26,835 nucleotides of DNA from Clostridiales bacterium (lineage in GTDB: Bacteria; Bacillota; Clostridia; Oscillospirales; Oscillospiraceae): assembly GCA_021205375.1 (NCBI GenBank), contig JAJPXR010000110.1:1-26835 (forward strand). The letters are read 5' to 3'. Below the pieces are notes generated by a model that saw nothing but the letters and a program-made list of their open reading frames with translations, did not search any database and was not told the origin of the DNA. How positions within the stretch are numbered: the stretch's first letter is position 1; each line of letters begins with the position of its first letter. This document shows, piece by piece, positions 7,363 to 13,535 of the stretch. A program made the translations under genes and the position numbers.

Positions 7363-7542
7363 TCATTCCTGCCCCAGCCCGGCCACAAACGCCTTCATCT
7401 CTTTGGCGGAGCGGATGCTGTGGGTGTGCTCCAAAATCGCCCGCTGCCGGGCGGGGGACTGCCGCTCAAAATAGGCCATCGCGCCCGGATTGGCGCACAG
7501 CGCCATGCCGAAGCCCAGGGGAAGCTCTCTCATGGGGTCCAT
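7363..7542 (-). CDS. Small protein of unknown function, 59 residues
   Basis: The frame MDPMRELPLGFGMALCANPG..EMKAFVAGLGQE starts at 7542, six bases after GAGGTG, and ends just before the shared terminator. The same frame is open further upstream to 7707, but that part is rich in Cys/Pro/Ser, has no comparable ribosome binding site and looks non-coding, so the short start is preferred. The protein is soluble, mostly helical by composition, without metal motifs. I have the impression of similar short sequences (LPLGFGMAL near the start, SxxEMxxFV near the end) in other Clostridia but cannot name a family or a function. Confidence 0.65.
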   Translation of the reverse strand: MDPMRELPLGFGMALCANPGAMAYFERQSPARQRAILEHTHSIRSAKEMKAFVAGLGQE

Positions 7543-7672
7543 TGCGTTCACCTCGGCGGTAGTTTGTCCCAAACAGCCCGGATTCATGCACCCGGAGACA
7601 AGCGGAATCGGACAAAACACGCCTTTTCGGATTTTTTTCAAGAGGGAAAAAGCCGTTTGCGCCGACGACGAA

Positions 7673-7701
7673 TTGACAAGCTGAATGGAACCTGATAAAC
7701 T
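7673..7701 (+). promoter_or_regulatory. Promoter ahead of the flavin electron-transfer cluster
   Basis: TTGACA (7673-7678) and TAAACT (7696-7701) are 17 bases apart. The predicted start of transcription is near 7708, directly at the first GGTTAG box, the same geometry as at the AraC promoter. Confidence 0.65.
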
Positions 7702-7708
7702 GTGCATC

Positions 7709-7746
7709 GGTTAGCAAGGGATAATTCTTTTTACCACGGGCTAACC
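7709..7746 (+). promoter_or_regulatory. Two degenerate GGTTAG/CTAACC boxes at the start of transcription
   Basis: 7709-7726 reads GGTTAGCAAGGGATAATT (left half perfect) and 7729-7746 reads TTTTACCACGGGCTAACC (right half perfect). Together GGTTAGC and GCTAACC also form one wide inverted repeat. They look like weaker members of the operator set that continues downstream. Confidence 0.5.
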
Positions 7747-7762
7747 ACCATTTACGGGCAGA

Positions 7763-7780
7763 GGTTCGCTACAACTAACC
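7763..7780 (+). promoter_or_regulatory. GGTTAG-N6-CTAACC-type box
   Basis: GGTTCGCTACAACTAACC matches the 18-bp dyad with a single half-site change. It lies between the predicted start of transcription and the first gene. Confidence 0.55.
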
Positions 7781-7823
7781 CGACACCGGAATCGCCGCGC
7801 CAGCGGCTTTTTCACAGGTGAAA

Positions 7824-7841
7824 GGTTAGCAGTTTCTAACC
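7824..7841 (+). promoter_or_regulatory. Perfect GGTTAG-N6-CTAACC box
   Basis: GGTTAGCAGTTTCTAACC is a perfect 6-6-6 dyad, about 37 bases before the signal-peptide remnant. It matches the operator in front of the AraC gene in half-site sequence and spacing. Confidence 0.65.
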
Positions 7842-7877
7842 AAGTGCTGTCTGATTCTAATGAAAGGAAGTATCAAA

Positions 7878-8124
7878 ATGAAGAGAGTATGTTCCCTGCT
7901 CCTGTCTCTGGCGCTGATGCTGAGCATTGCCCAGCCCACAGTGCTGGCCGCCGAGCTGGACGCCTCCGACGAGGCGGCAGCCGTCGCCGCCGCCGAAGTG
8001 GAAGAAGCTGCGGCTGAGGAAGGGCAAGACCTATTACATCCGTATGCGGGCCTACAAGACCGCCGGCAGCGTGACCTCTTACGCCGGCTGGAGCAAGGTC
8101 AAGACCGTCAAGGTCAAGAAGTAA
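7878..8124 (+). pseudogene. Decayed secreted protein: signal peptide joined to an Fn3-like tail, frameshifted
   Basis: The ATG at 7878 opens a clear signal peptide (MKRVCSLLLSLALMLSIAQP, cleavage near VLAAE), then an Ala/Glu-rich stretch. At about 8010-8025 the family-like reading moves to another frame, which gives KGKTYYIRMRAYKTAGSVTS and ends WSKVKTVKVKK at 8124, the typical last strands of a bacterial fibronectin type III repeat. The 5' frame continues to 8183 as meaningless Arg/Gln-rich sequence. The simplest reading is an internal deletion that fused the head of a secreted multi-domain protein to its last Fn3 repeat out of frame. The leader with operator boxes survives and may now serve the ApbE gene downstream. 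Confidence 0.65.
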
Positions 8125-8156
8125 GCCACGCTCGTTCTTACCAACCAAACAACCAC

Positions 8157-8180
8157 AGGCAGGGGCTTCGGCCCCTGCCT
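8157..8180. terminator. Hairpin after the decayed gene, possible weak terminator
   Basis: AGGCAGGGGC and GCCCCTGCCT form a 10-bp stem with a TTCG tetraloop. The plus-strand tail TGACGTGC lacks a U-run, so it would stall or protect RNA more than terminate. Confidence 0.5.
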
Positions 8181-8251
8181 TGACGTGCGATGTTAGCTTT
8201 TAGCCGTTGGTTGTTAGAGGCTAATAGCTCCAATAGAAAGGAAGATCCCGA

Positions 8252-9355
8252 TTGACAAGGCAAATCGGCTGCCTGCTGCTGGCGGCGGCGCTGTGCGCCC
8301 TGACCGGCTGCGGCGGCGCGGCGGAAGTATCGTCTGACGGCGCGACCAGTCAGGCAGCGTCCAGCGCCATCCAAACTGCCCAGGAGACGGAGGAAATTTC
8401 CAGCAGCACCCAGCAGGTGTTCGCCATGGACACCTATATGACCGTCACTGCCTACGGCGACCAGGCGGAAGCGGCAGTGTCCGCCGCGGTGGAGGAAATT
8501 CAGCGGCTGGACGCTCTGTGGAGCGTAGGGGAAAGTGACAGCGAAATTTCCATCCTCAACGACAGCGGCTCTATTCTCCTCTCTGAGGAGACGGCGGAGC
8601 TGGTGGAACGCTCCCTGACCCTGTACCAGGAGACGGAGGGGGCCTTCGATATCACCATTTACCCCCTGATGGTGGAGTGGGGCTTCACCAGTGGAGAGTA
8701 CCAGGTTCCGACTCAGGAGCGCATCGACGAGCTGCTGGAACTGGTGGGCAGCGACAAGCTGGAATACGACGCCGAGACCCGGCAGTTGACCCTCCCGGAG
8801 GGCATGGCAATCGACCTGGGTGGTATCGCCAAGGGCTACGTCTCCAGCCACATCATGGACGTGTTCGAGGAATACGGCGTGGTGTCCGGCATGGTGTCTC
8901 TGGGGGGCAACGTGCAGACCTACCGCACCAAGACCGACGGCAGCCTCTGGCGGGTGGGCATTGAGAACCCGGACACCACCGTAGAGGCCCTGTCCAATGT
9001 GGACTATGTGGGCATCCTCAGCGTGGAGGACAAGGCGGTCATCACCTCCGGCGGCTACGAGCGCTATTTTGAGGAGGACGGCGTTACCTACCACCATATC
9101 CTGGACCCGGCCACTGGCAGCAGCGCCCGCAGCGGCCTGCTCTCTGTCACCATCGTCAGCGAGGACGGCACCCTGGCCGATGGCCTGTCTACCTCGCTGT
9201 TCGTCATGGGCAAGGAACGCGCCCTGGAATATTGGGCTGCGCACAGCGACGAATTTGACGCGGTTCTGGTGGAGGAGGACGGCTCCGTCACCATCACTGG
9301 CGGGTTGAAAGATTGCTTCGAGTCCGATTTGGACTATACCTGTGTGGAAAACTGA
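8252..9355 (+). CDS. apbE: ApbE-type FAD:protein FMN transferase, lipoprotein
   Basis: This 367-residue exported enzyme attaches FMN from FAD to a threonine of FMN-binding domains. The start is TTG at 8252 (TTGACAAGGCAA) behind AAAGGAAG; it gives a short lipoprotein signal peptide with lipobox LTGC, so the enzyme is anchored outside the membrane. ApbE hallmarks follow: FAMDTYMTVTAYG near residue 60, IDLGGIAKGYVSSHI, MVSLGGNVQTYRTK, HHILDPATGSSARSG and GTLADGLSTSLFVMG, the last two framing the Mg and FAD site. Its stop lies ten bases before the ATG of the five-domain FMN-binding protein, its obvious substrate. Overall length matches the family. Confidence 0.95.
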   Translation: MTRQIGCLLLAAALCALTGCGGAAEVSSDGATSQAASSAIQTAQETEEISSSTQQVFAMDTYMTVTAYGDQAEAAVSAAVEEIQRLDALWSVGESDSEISILNDSGSILLSEETAELVERSLTLYQETEGAFDITIYPLMVEWGFTSGEYQVPTQERIDELLELVGSDKLEYDAETRQLTLPEGMAIDLGGIAKGYVSSHIMDVFEEYGVVSGMVSLGGNVQTYRTKTDGSLWRVGIENPDTTVEALSNVDYVGILSVEDKAVITSGGYERYFEEDGVTYHHILDPATGSSARSGLLSVTIVSEDGTLADGLSTSLFVMGKERALEYWAAHSDEFDAVLVEEDGSVTITGGLKDCFESDLDYTCVEN

Positions 9356-9365
9356 GGGAAACGCA

Positions 9366-11645
9366 ATGAAAAAGATATTGAGTTTGGTCCAACTGCTTCC
9401 CGCCGTGGCGGTGGGGCTGGCAGCGGCCATTGGGTTCCAAATCAGTGCCCCGGCGCTGGAGGCCATTGTCTGGCCGGAGGAGCCGGACCTCTCCGCCGTG
9501 GCGGAGGACGGCGAAACGCTGAGCCAGCAGGAGACCGAAGCCGTTGTGGAAGAACTGCTGGCCCAGGGGGTCGGCGACTTCGAGGACGGCGTGTATTACG
9601 GCTCCGGCACAGGCTTTTCCGGCATCACCCAGGTGGAGGTGGTGGTGGAGAACCGTCAAATCGTCCAAATCAACATTTTGAGTTATCAGGACGACGACAG
9701 CTTCTTCAACCGGGCCAAAGGGGTCATTGATTCCGTGCTGACCGCCCAGACCTGGGAGGTGGACACGGTCTCCGGGGCCACCTATTCCAGCCGGGGGATT
9801 CTGGAGGCGGTGAAAAACGCCCTGAGCGGCACCAACGAGCTGTCAGAAACGGCGGACAGCGGCGCAACCACAGCGGAACTCACCGTCAGCAGCTACGACG
9901 ACAGCGCGACCTGGGCGGATGGCACCTATACCGGCTCCGCCAGGGGCTTCGGCGGGACCATCAAGGTCCAGGTCACCATCAAGGACGGCAAAATCACCGC
10001 CATTCAGGTGCTGAGCCACTCCGGGGAGACCGCGTCCTATTTCAGCAAGGCCAAAGCCATCATCAGCCGCATCCTCAAGGCCCAAAGTCCCAACGTGGAC
10101 ACGGTCAGCGGGGCCACCTACTCCTCCACGGGCATCCGGGAGGCGGTGAAGGCCGCCCTGAAAAAAGCCGCGGGGCAGTCGGTCTCCACCCTTAAGGAAG
10201 AAGAGGACGACCCCCCGGAATCCACCGCCCGCCAGGACATCCCCGTGCCGGAGGGCGCGCCCGCGGACGGCCTCTATACCGGCACGGGGGCGTGTGCGCG
10301 GGTAGGCTACAGCGTCACCCTGACCGCCGTGTTCCAGAACGGCGTGCTGACCGCCCTGGAGGATTTTACCCTGGTGGACAACGATGACGAGGACAACGAC
10401 CCCTTCGCGGCTTCCGCCTGGGCGGGGATGAAAACCAACCTGCTCTCCGGCAGCACCGATGTGGTCTCCGGGGCCACCTATTCCTCCAACGCGATTTTGG
10501 CGGCCTATCAGGACGCCTATGCCCAGGCGGTAGCCGCTGGCGGAAGCACGGTGGAAACGCCGGGTGACGATTCCGATGACACCCAGAGCGGCGGCGCGGA
10601 CGAGGAAACAGACGAGACCGAGGACAACACCGGCACCCAGGACGAGGAGCAGCGCGAGGTCGTGCTGCCCGCCGACGGCACCTATACCGCCAGCGCCCTG
10701 TGCGAGCCGGACGAATACGAGGACTTTGAAGCCTATACCCTGACGGCGGACGTGACCTTTGAGGACGGAAAACTGGTGTCCATTGACAACCTGACCTCCA
10801 CCGATGACAGCAACGCGAAATACTACACCCGCGCCGCCGAGGGCACCAGCAGGTACACTGGCGTGGTGGCCCAGCTCATCGACAAACAGAGCAGCGCAGA
10901 CATTGACGCGGTGACAAATGCCACCTGTTCCTCCGTGGCATTGGTAGCCATTTACGAGGACGCTTACGCCCAGGCGGTGGCCGCCGCCCAGACGGAGGAC
11001 GAGGGCGACAGCGATTCCGGCGAAACCGACGATTCAGATAGCGGCGATTTGACCGGCACCCCCGCCGACGGCACCTATACCGCCAGCGCCCTGTGCGAGC
11101 CAGACGAGTATGAGGACTTTGAAGCCTATACCCTGACGGCGGATGTGACCTTTGAGGATGGAAAACTGGTGTCCATCGACAACCTGACCTCCACCGATGA
11201 CAGCAACGTAAAATACTACACCCGCGCCGTTGAGGGCACCAGCAAGTATACCGGCGTGGTGGCCCAGCTTATCGACAAGCAGAGCAGCGCGGACATTGAC
11301 GTTGTGAGCAACGCCACCTGTTCCTCCGTGGCGATGGTAGCGATTTACGAGGACGCATACGCCCAAGCGGTGGCCGCAAACAGCCAGGCGACCACGGCGG
11401 CGGTTGACACAGACGAGGACACCGAAACGGAAGAAGCGGAGCCGGAAGAAACCGCCGAAGAAGCCTCCACCGAGGAAACCGAAGCCGCAGAAGCGGAAAC
11501 CGCCAGCGAACCCACAGAGGAATCGGCTGTCCCCGCCGAACACGAGGCCGAGGAATCCGCCGCCGAGGAGAAACAGACAACGGAGGATGACGCGGCAGCC
11601 GAAGAAACATCCCCACAGAACGAGAAGGAGGACACAGAGGAATGA
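9366..11645 (+). CDS. Extracytosolic protein with five FMN-binding domains
   Basis: This 759-residue protein starts at ATG 9366 (an in-frame GTG at 9342 overlaps apbE and lacks a good ribosome binding site). Residues 1-35 form an export or anchor segment. Five FMN-binding domains follow, at roughly 74-158, 184-267, 300-390, 435-540 and 566-671. Domains 1-3 end in DTVSGATYSS or DVVSGATYSS, the flavinylation motif with the acceptor threonine. Domains 4 and 5 are near-identical tandem copies with AVTNATCSS and VVSNATCSS instead. The last about 85 residues are extremely Glu/Ala/Thr rich and look disordered. It probably carries several covalent FMNs as an electron wire or reservoir. It is coupled to the next gene through an ATGA overlap. 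The redox partner is not known. Confidence 0.93.
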   Translation: MKKILSLVQLLPAVAVGLAAAIGFQISAPALEAIVWPEEPDLSAVAEDGETLSQQETEAVVEELLAQGVGDFEDGVYYGSGTGFSGITQVEVVVENRQIVQINILSYQDDDSFFNRAKGVIDSVLTAQTWEVDTVSGATYSSRGILEAVKNALSGTNELSETADSGATTAELTVSSYDDSATWADGTYTGSARGFGGTIKVQVTIKDGKITAIQVLSHSGETASYFSKAKAIISRILKAQSPNVDTVSGATYSSTGIREAVKAALKKAAGQSVSTLKEEEDDPPESTARQDIPVPEGAPADGLYTGTGACARVGYSVTLTAVFQNGVLTALEDFTLVDNDDEDNDPFAASAWAGMKTNLLSGSTDVVSGATYSSNAILAAYQDAYAQAVAAGGSTVETPGDDSDDTQSGGADEETDETEDNTGTQDEEQREVVLPADGTYTASALCEPDEYEDFEAYTLTADVTFEDGKLVSIDNLTSTDDSNAKYYTRAAEGTSRYTGVVAQLIDKQSSADIDAVTNATCSSVALVAIYEDAYAQAVAAAQTEDEGDSDSGETDDSDSGDLTGTPADGTYTASALCEPDEYEDFEAYTLTADVTFEDGKLVSIDNLTSTDDSNVKYYTRAVEGTSKYTGVVAQLIDKQSSADIDVVSNATCSSVAMVAIYEDAYAQAVAANSQATTAAVDTDEDTETEEAEPEETAEEASTEETEAAEAETASEPTEESAVPAEHEAEESAAEEKQTTEDDAAAEETSPQNEKEDTEE
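10671..11378 (+). repeat. Tandem duplication of a 315-bp FMN-binding domain unit
   Basis: 10671-10985 and 11064-11378 are nearly identical (offset 393), both beginning GCCGACGGCACCTATACCG and coding DGTYTASALCEPDEYEDFEA. The spacer between them codes an acidic Asp/Ser/Glu linker. Few silent and missense changes separate the copies, so the duplication is recent or kept uniform by conversion. Confidence 0.9.
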
Positions 11646-12112
11646 GACAGTTTATCCTTCGGGCGGTCAATCTGGCGCTGATCCTTGCCATTGGGATGTG
11701 TTATCAACAGTACGCTCTGCCCCGCGCGGCGGAGGTGGAGGAGTACAACCAACAGGCAGCCCAGGCCGAGGCCCTGGCGGAGGAATACGCCGCGATGGAG
11801 GCGGCGGCGCTGAACCAGGCCGCAGAGGATGAGGCGGAGAGCGGGTATCAGGACGGCACTTACACCGGCACCGGTACCGGCTTCGGCGGGGAGATCATCC
11901 TGAGCGTTACCATCGAGAGCGGTGAAATCACCGAGGTGGAAATCGTCTCCGCGCCCGGCGAGGATTCTTCCTATCTCTCCCAGGCCGAAACGCTGCTGGA
12001 CGACATCGTCACCGCCCAGTCCGCCGACCTGGACACGGTCAGCGGGGCCACCTTCTCCTCCACGGGCATCCTGGAAGCGGCGCAGAACGCGCTGGAGGAG
12101 GCAAGTCAATGA
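11642..12112 (+). CDS. Small membrane-anchored FMN-binding domain protein
   Basis: This 156-residue protein has an N-terminal signal-anchor (FILRAVNLALILAIGMCY), a helical Ala/Glu/Gln-rich stalk (about 28-65), and one FMN-binding domain (about 70-155) ending in DTVSGATFSSTGILEAAQNAL, with the flavinylation threonine in SGAT. It resembles RnfG/NqrC-like and PplA-like carriers reduced to a single domain. It overlaps both neighbours by ATGA, so it is translated with the five-domain protein and the Fe-S membrane protein. It probably passes electrons from the latter to the larger flavoprotein. Confidence 0.92.
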   Translation: MRQFILRAVNLALILAIGMCYQQYALPRAAEVEEYNQQAAQAEALAEEYAAMEAAALNQAAEDEAESGYQDGTYTGTGTGFGGEIILSVTIESGEITEVEIVSAPGEDSSYLSQAETLLDDIVTAQSADLDTVSGATFSSTGILEAAQNALEEASQ

Positions 12113-12972
12113 CAGAGCAGAAAAAGAAGCCGAAGAACCCGGCCCTGGCCCGCCGCCAGCGCCAGGGCTGGGTGCGTGTTGGCGTACAAATCGTGTTTTT
12201 CCTGGCGGCCCCTTCGGTCTACGCCTCGGCGTTTTCCGGCCTCAAAGCAATTTTCACCGCCTTCGGGGAAGGGGAGCCGCTGGCTTGGTCCGCGTTCACC
12301 ACCCATCTGGTGCTGCTGGTGGTCTTCACCATCCTCTTTGGCCGATATTTCTGCGGCTGGGCCTGCGCTTTTGGCGCGGTGGGGGACTGGATTTATCGCT
12401 TCTCCCAGTGGGTGCAGAGAAAGACCAAAATCAAGCTGCCCAAGCTGCCGGAAAAGGCGGTCCTTGTGCTGCAATGGATGAAATATGTGACGCTGGCGGC
12501 AGTGCTGGCCCTGTGCTTTCTGGGATACGGCGGCGCGGTCAGCCAGAACAGCCCGTGGACGGTGTTCTCCATGCTCATCTCCGGAAATTTCCGGCTGGCG
12601 GCCTACGGCCTGGCCATTGTGCTCCTGCTGACGATTCTGGTGGGCATGGCCCTCCAGGAGCGGTATTTCTGTCAGTTTTTCTGCCCGCTGGGGGCGGTGT
12701 TCTCCCTGCTGCCGGTGCTGCCCTTTTTCCACCGGCCACGGGACGCCGCCGCCTGCCCCGCCCGGTGCGGCGCGTGTCAGAACAACTGCCCCGCCTCCCT
12801 CCAACTGGACCGGGACTCCCTTCGACAAGGGGAGTGCATCCGCTGTGGGCGCTGCTCCGGTATCTGTCCTAGGGGCAACATCTCCACCGCCTTTGGCCTG
12901 CTGAAAGGGGACGAACTGTGGCCCGACCTGCTGCGGGGCGGTGTGCTGCTGGCGCTGCTGCTCTTGCTGTGA
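12109..12972 (+). CDS. Polytopic 4Fe-4S membrane protein, NapH/NosR-like
   Basis: This 287-residue protein has about five membrane segments. Two copies of the Fer4_5-type motif lie at membrane edges: GRYFCGWACAFGAVGDW and ERYFCQFFCPLGAVFSLLP. Near the C terminus are the 4Fe-4S motifs CPARCGACQNNCP and CIRCGRCSGICP. A final hydrophobic stretch (GGVLLALLLLL) ends the protein. Relatives carry electrons across or along the membrane, from quinol or a cytosolic donor to extracytosolic carriers. Its place as the last gene after two FMN-binding proteins and apbE fits the electron-entry module of a flavin-based system. No NADH- or ferredoxin-oxidising subunit is encoded nearby, so the cytosolic donor is unknown. 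Confidence 0.92.
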   Translation: MTEQKKKPKNPALARRQRQGWVRVGVQIVFFLAAPSVYASAFSGLKAIFTAFGEGEPLAWSAFTTHLVLLVVFTILFGRYFCGWACAFGAVGDWIYRFSQWVQRKTKIKLPKLPEKAVLVLQWMKYVTLAAVLALCFLGYGGAVSQNSPWTVFSMLISGNFRLAAYGLAIVLLLTILVGMALQERYFCQFFCPLGAVFSLLPVLPFFHRPRDAAACPARCGACQNNCPASLQLDRDSLRQGECIRCGRCSGICPRGNISTAFGLLKGDELWPDLLRGGVLLALLLLL

Positions 12973-13009
12973 CCAGAAGATTTCTTTGCAAAAAAACGTC
13001 GATTGGGAC

Positions 13010-13038
13010 TTGACTTTTCCTTTAGCGGGTGGTAAAGT
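13010..13038 (+). promoter_or_regulatory. Promoter of tRNA-Leu
   Basis: TTGACT (13010-13015) and TAAAGT (13033-13038) are 17 bases apart, and the tRNA begins 37 bases further on. No terminator for the upstream flavin operon was seen in 12973-13009. Confidence 0.7.
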
Positions 13039-13075
13039 AACTCTTGCAGTGAGCGAGACCAGTCCTGTTCGATGT

Positions 13076-13163
13076 GCGCAAGTGGTGGAATTGGTAGACT
13101 CGCTGGCTTCAGGTGCCAGTGCTCATTGCGGGCGTGCGGGTTCGACTCCCGCCTTGCGCACCA
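13076..13163 (+). tRNA. tRNA-Leu (anticodon CAG)
   Basis: The acceptor stem GCGCAAG pairs with CTTGCGC (13153-13159), followed by A and an encoded CCA. The anticodon arm CTGGC-TTCAGGT-GCCAG gives CAG. A long variable arm (GTGCTCATTGCGGGCGT region) marks a class II tRNA, and the T arm GCGGG-TTCGACT-CCCGC is intact. It reads CUG leucine codons. Confidence 0.97.
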
Positions 13164-13167
13164 ATTC

Positions 13168-13200
13168 AGTCCCCGTCTTTTTTGGACGGGGACTTTTTTT
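13168..13200 (+). terminator. Terminator of tRNA-Leu
   Basis: AGTCCCCGTC (13168-13177) pairs with GACGGGGACT (13185-13194), followed by a run of seven Ts. Confidence 0.95.
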
Positions 13201-13276
13201 GTGGTGAGGCAGGGTTTCCATTCAGAGGCCCATCAAAATTGGAACGACCAATTTTCCTGAAATCGCGTTTTTCCTC

Positions 13277-13305
13277 TGGACTTTCCGCCTGCTTTATAGT
13301 ATGAT
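13277..13305 (+). promoter_or_regulatory. Promoter of the 13312-13466 transcript
   Basis: TGGACT (13277-13282) and TATGAT (13300-13305) are 17 bases apart. The predicted start is near 13312. Confidence 0.6.
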
Positions 13306-13311
13306 ACTCGT

Positions 13312-13466
13312 GTGAGTGATGAGCAGACCCCTTGTCACAAACCCGAATGTTGCTTCGCCCCGCCCCCTGGAAGAATACGAGTTCTGACGAATGGCCGGAC
13401 GAACTGCCCTTTGTGTTTGTTTAAAAGAGGTATAGTATGCCCGCATCCTCCGATGCGGGCTTTTTT
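13312..13466 (+). ncRNA. Candidate small RNA or leader RNA, about 155 nt, unidentified
   Basis: A promoter-like pair upstream and a perfect terminator at the end (13439-13447 GCCCGCATC, loop CTCC, 13452-13460 GATGCGGGC, six Ts) bracket a stretch with no credible reading frame. Near its ends ACCCCTT...ACAAAC (about 13326-13347) can pair with GTTTGT...AAGAGGT (about 13415-13432) to close a long irregular stem around an internal GC-rich part. This overall shape would suit a 6S-like RNA, but I do not recognise a diagnostic motif and do not assign a family. It could also be a terminated leader of hydF. Confidence 0.5.
13439..13466 (+). terminator. Intrinsic terminator before hydF
   Basis: A 9-bp GC-rich stem, GCCCGCATC/GATGCGGGC, with loop CTCC and TTTTTT ends the transcript that starts near 13312. 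Confidence 0.93.
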
Positions 13467-13472
13467 CTGTGC

Positions 13473-13508
13473 TTCCGGCGGCGCAGGCTGCAACTGCGAG
13501 CGCCGGAA
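13473..13508 (+). other. Extended hairpin in the hydF leader
   Basis: TTCCGGCG (13473-13480) pairs with CGCCGGAA (13501-13508), and inside it CGCAG pairs with CTGCG. It sits between the terminator and the hydF ribosome binding site (AAAGGAG at 13523), where it could shield the 5' end or influence translation. Confidence 0.6.
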
Positions 13509-13535
13509 ACGCCCCACGAGAGAAAGGAGACGCTT

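Noticed and set aside
7543..7707. Longer N terminus for the 59-residue minus-strand protein
   Set aside because: The extension lacks a ribosome binding site of equal quality, looks non-coding, and overlaps the promoter of the flavin cluster.
13312..13466. Naming the transcript 6S RNA
   Set aside because: Only the general shape fits; no diagnostic sequence was recognised, so it is left as an unassigned RNA.
13437..13535. Upstream ATG in frame with hydF
   Set aside because: It begins at the edge of a perfect terminator hairpin, and the added residues are Arg-rich and not part of HydF.
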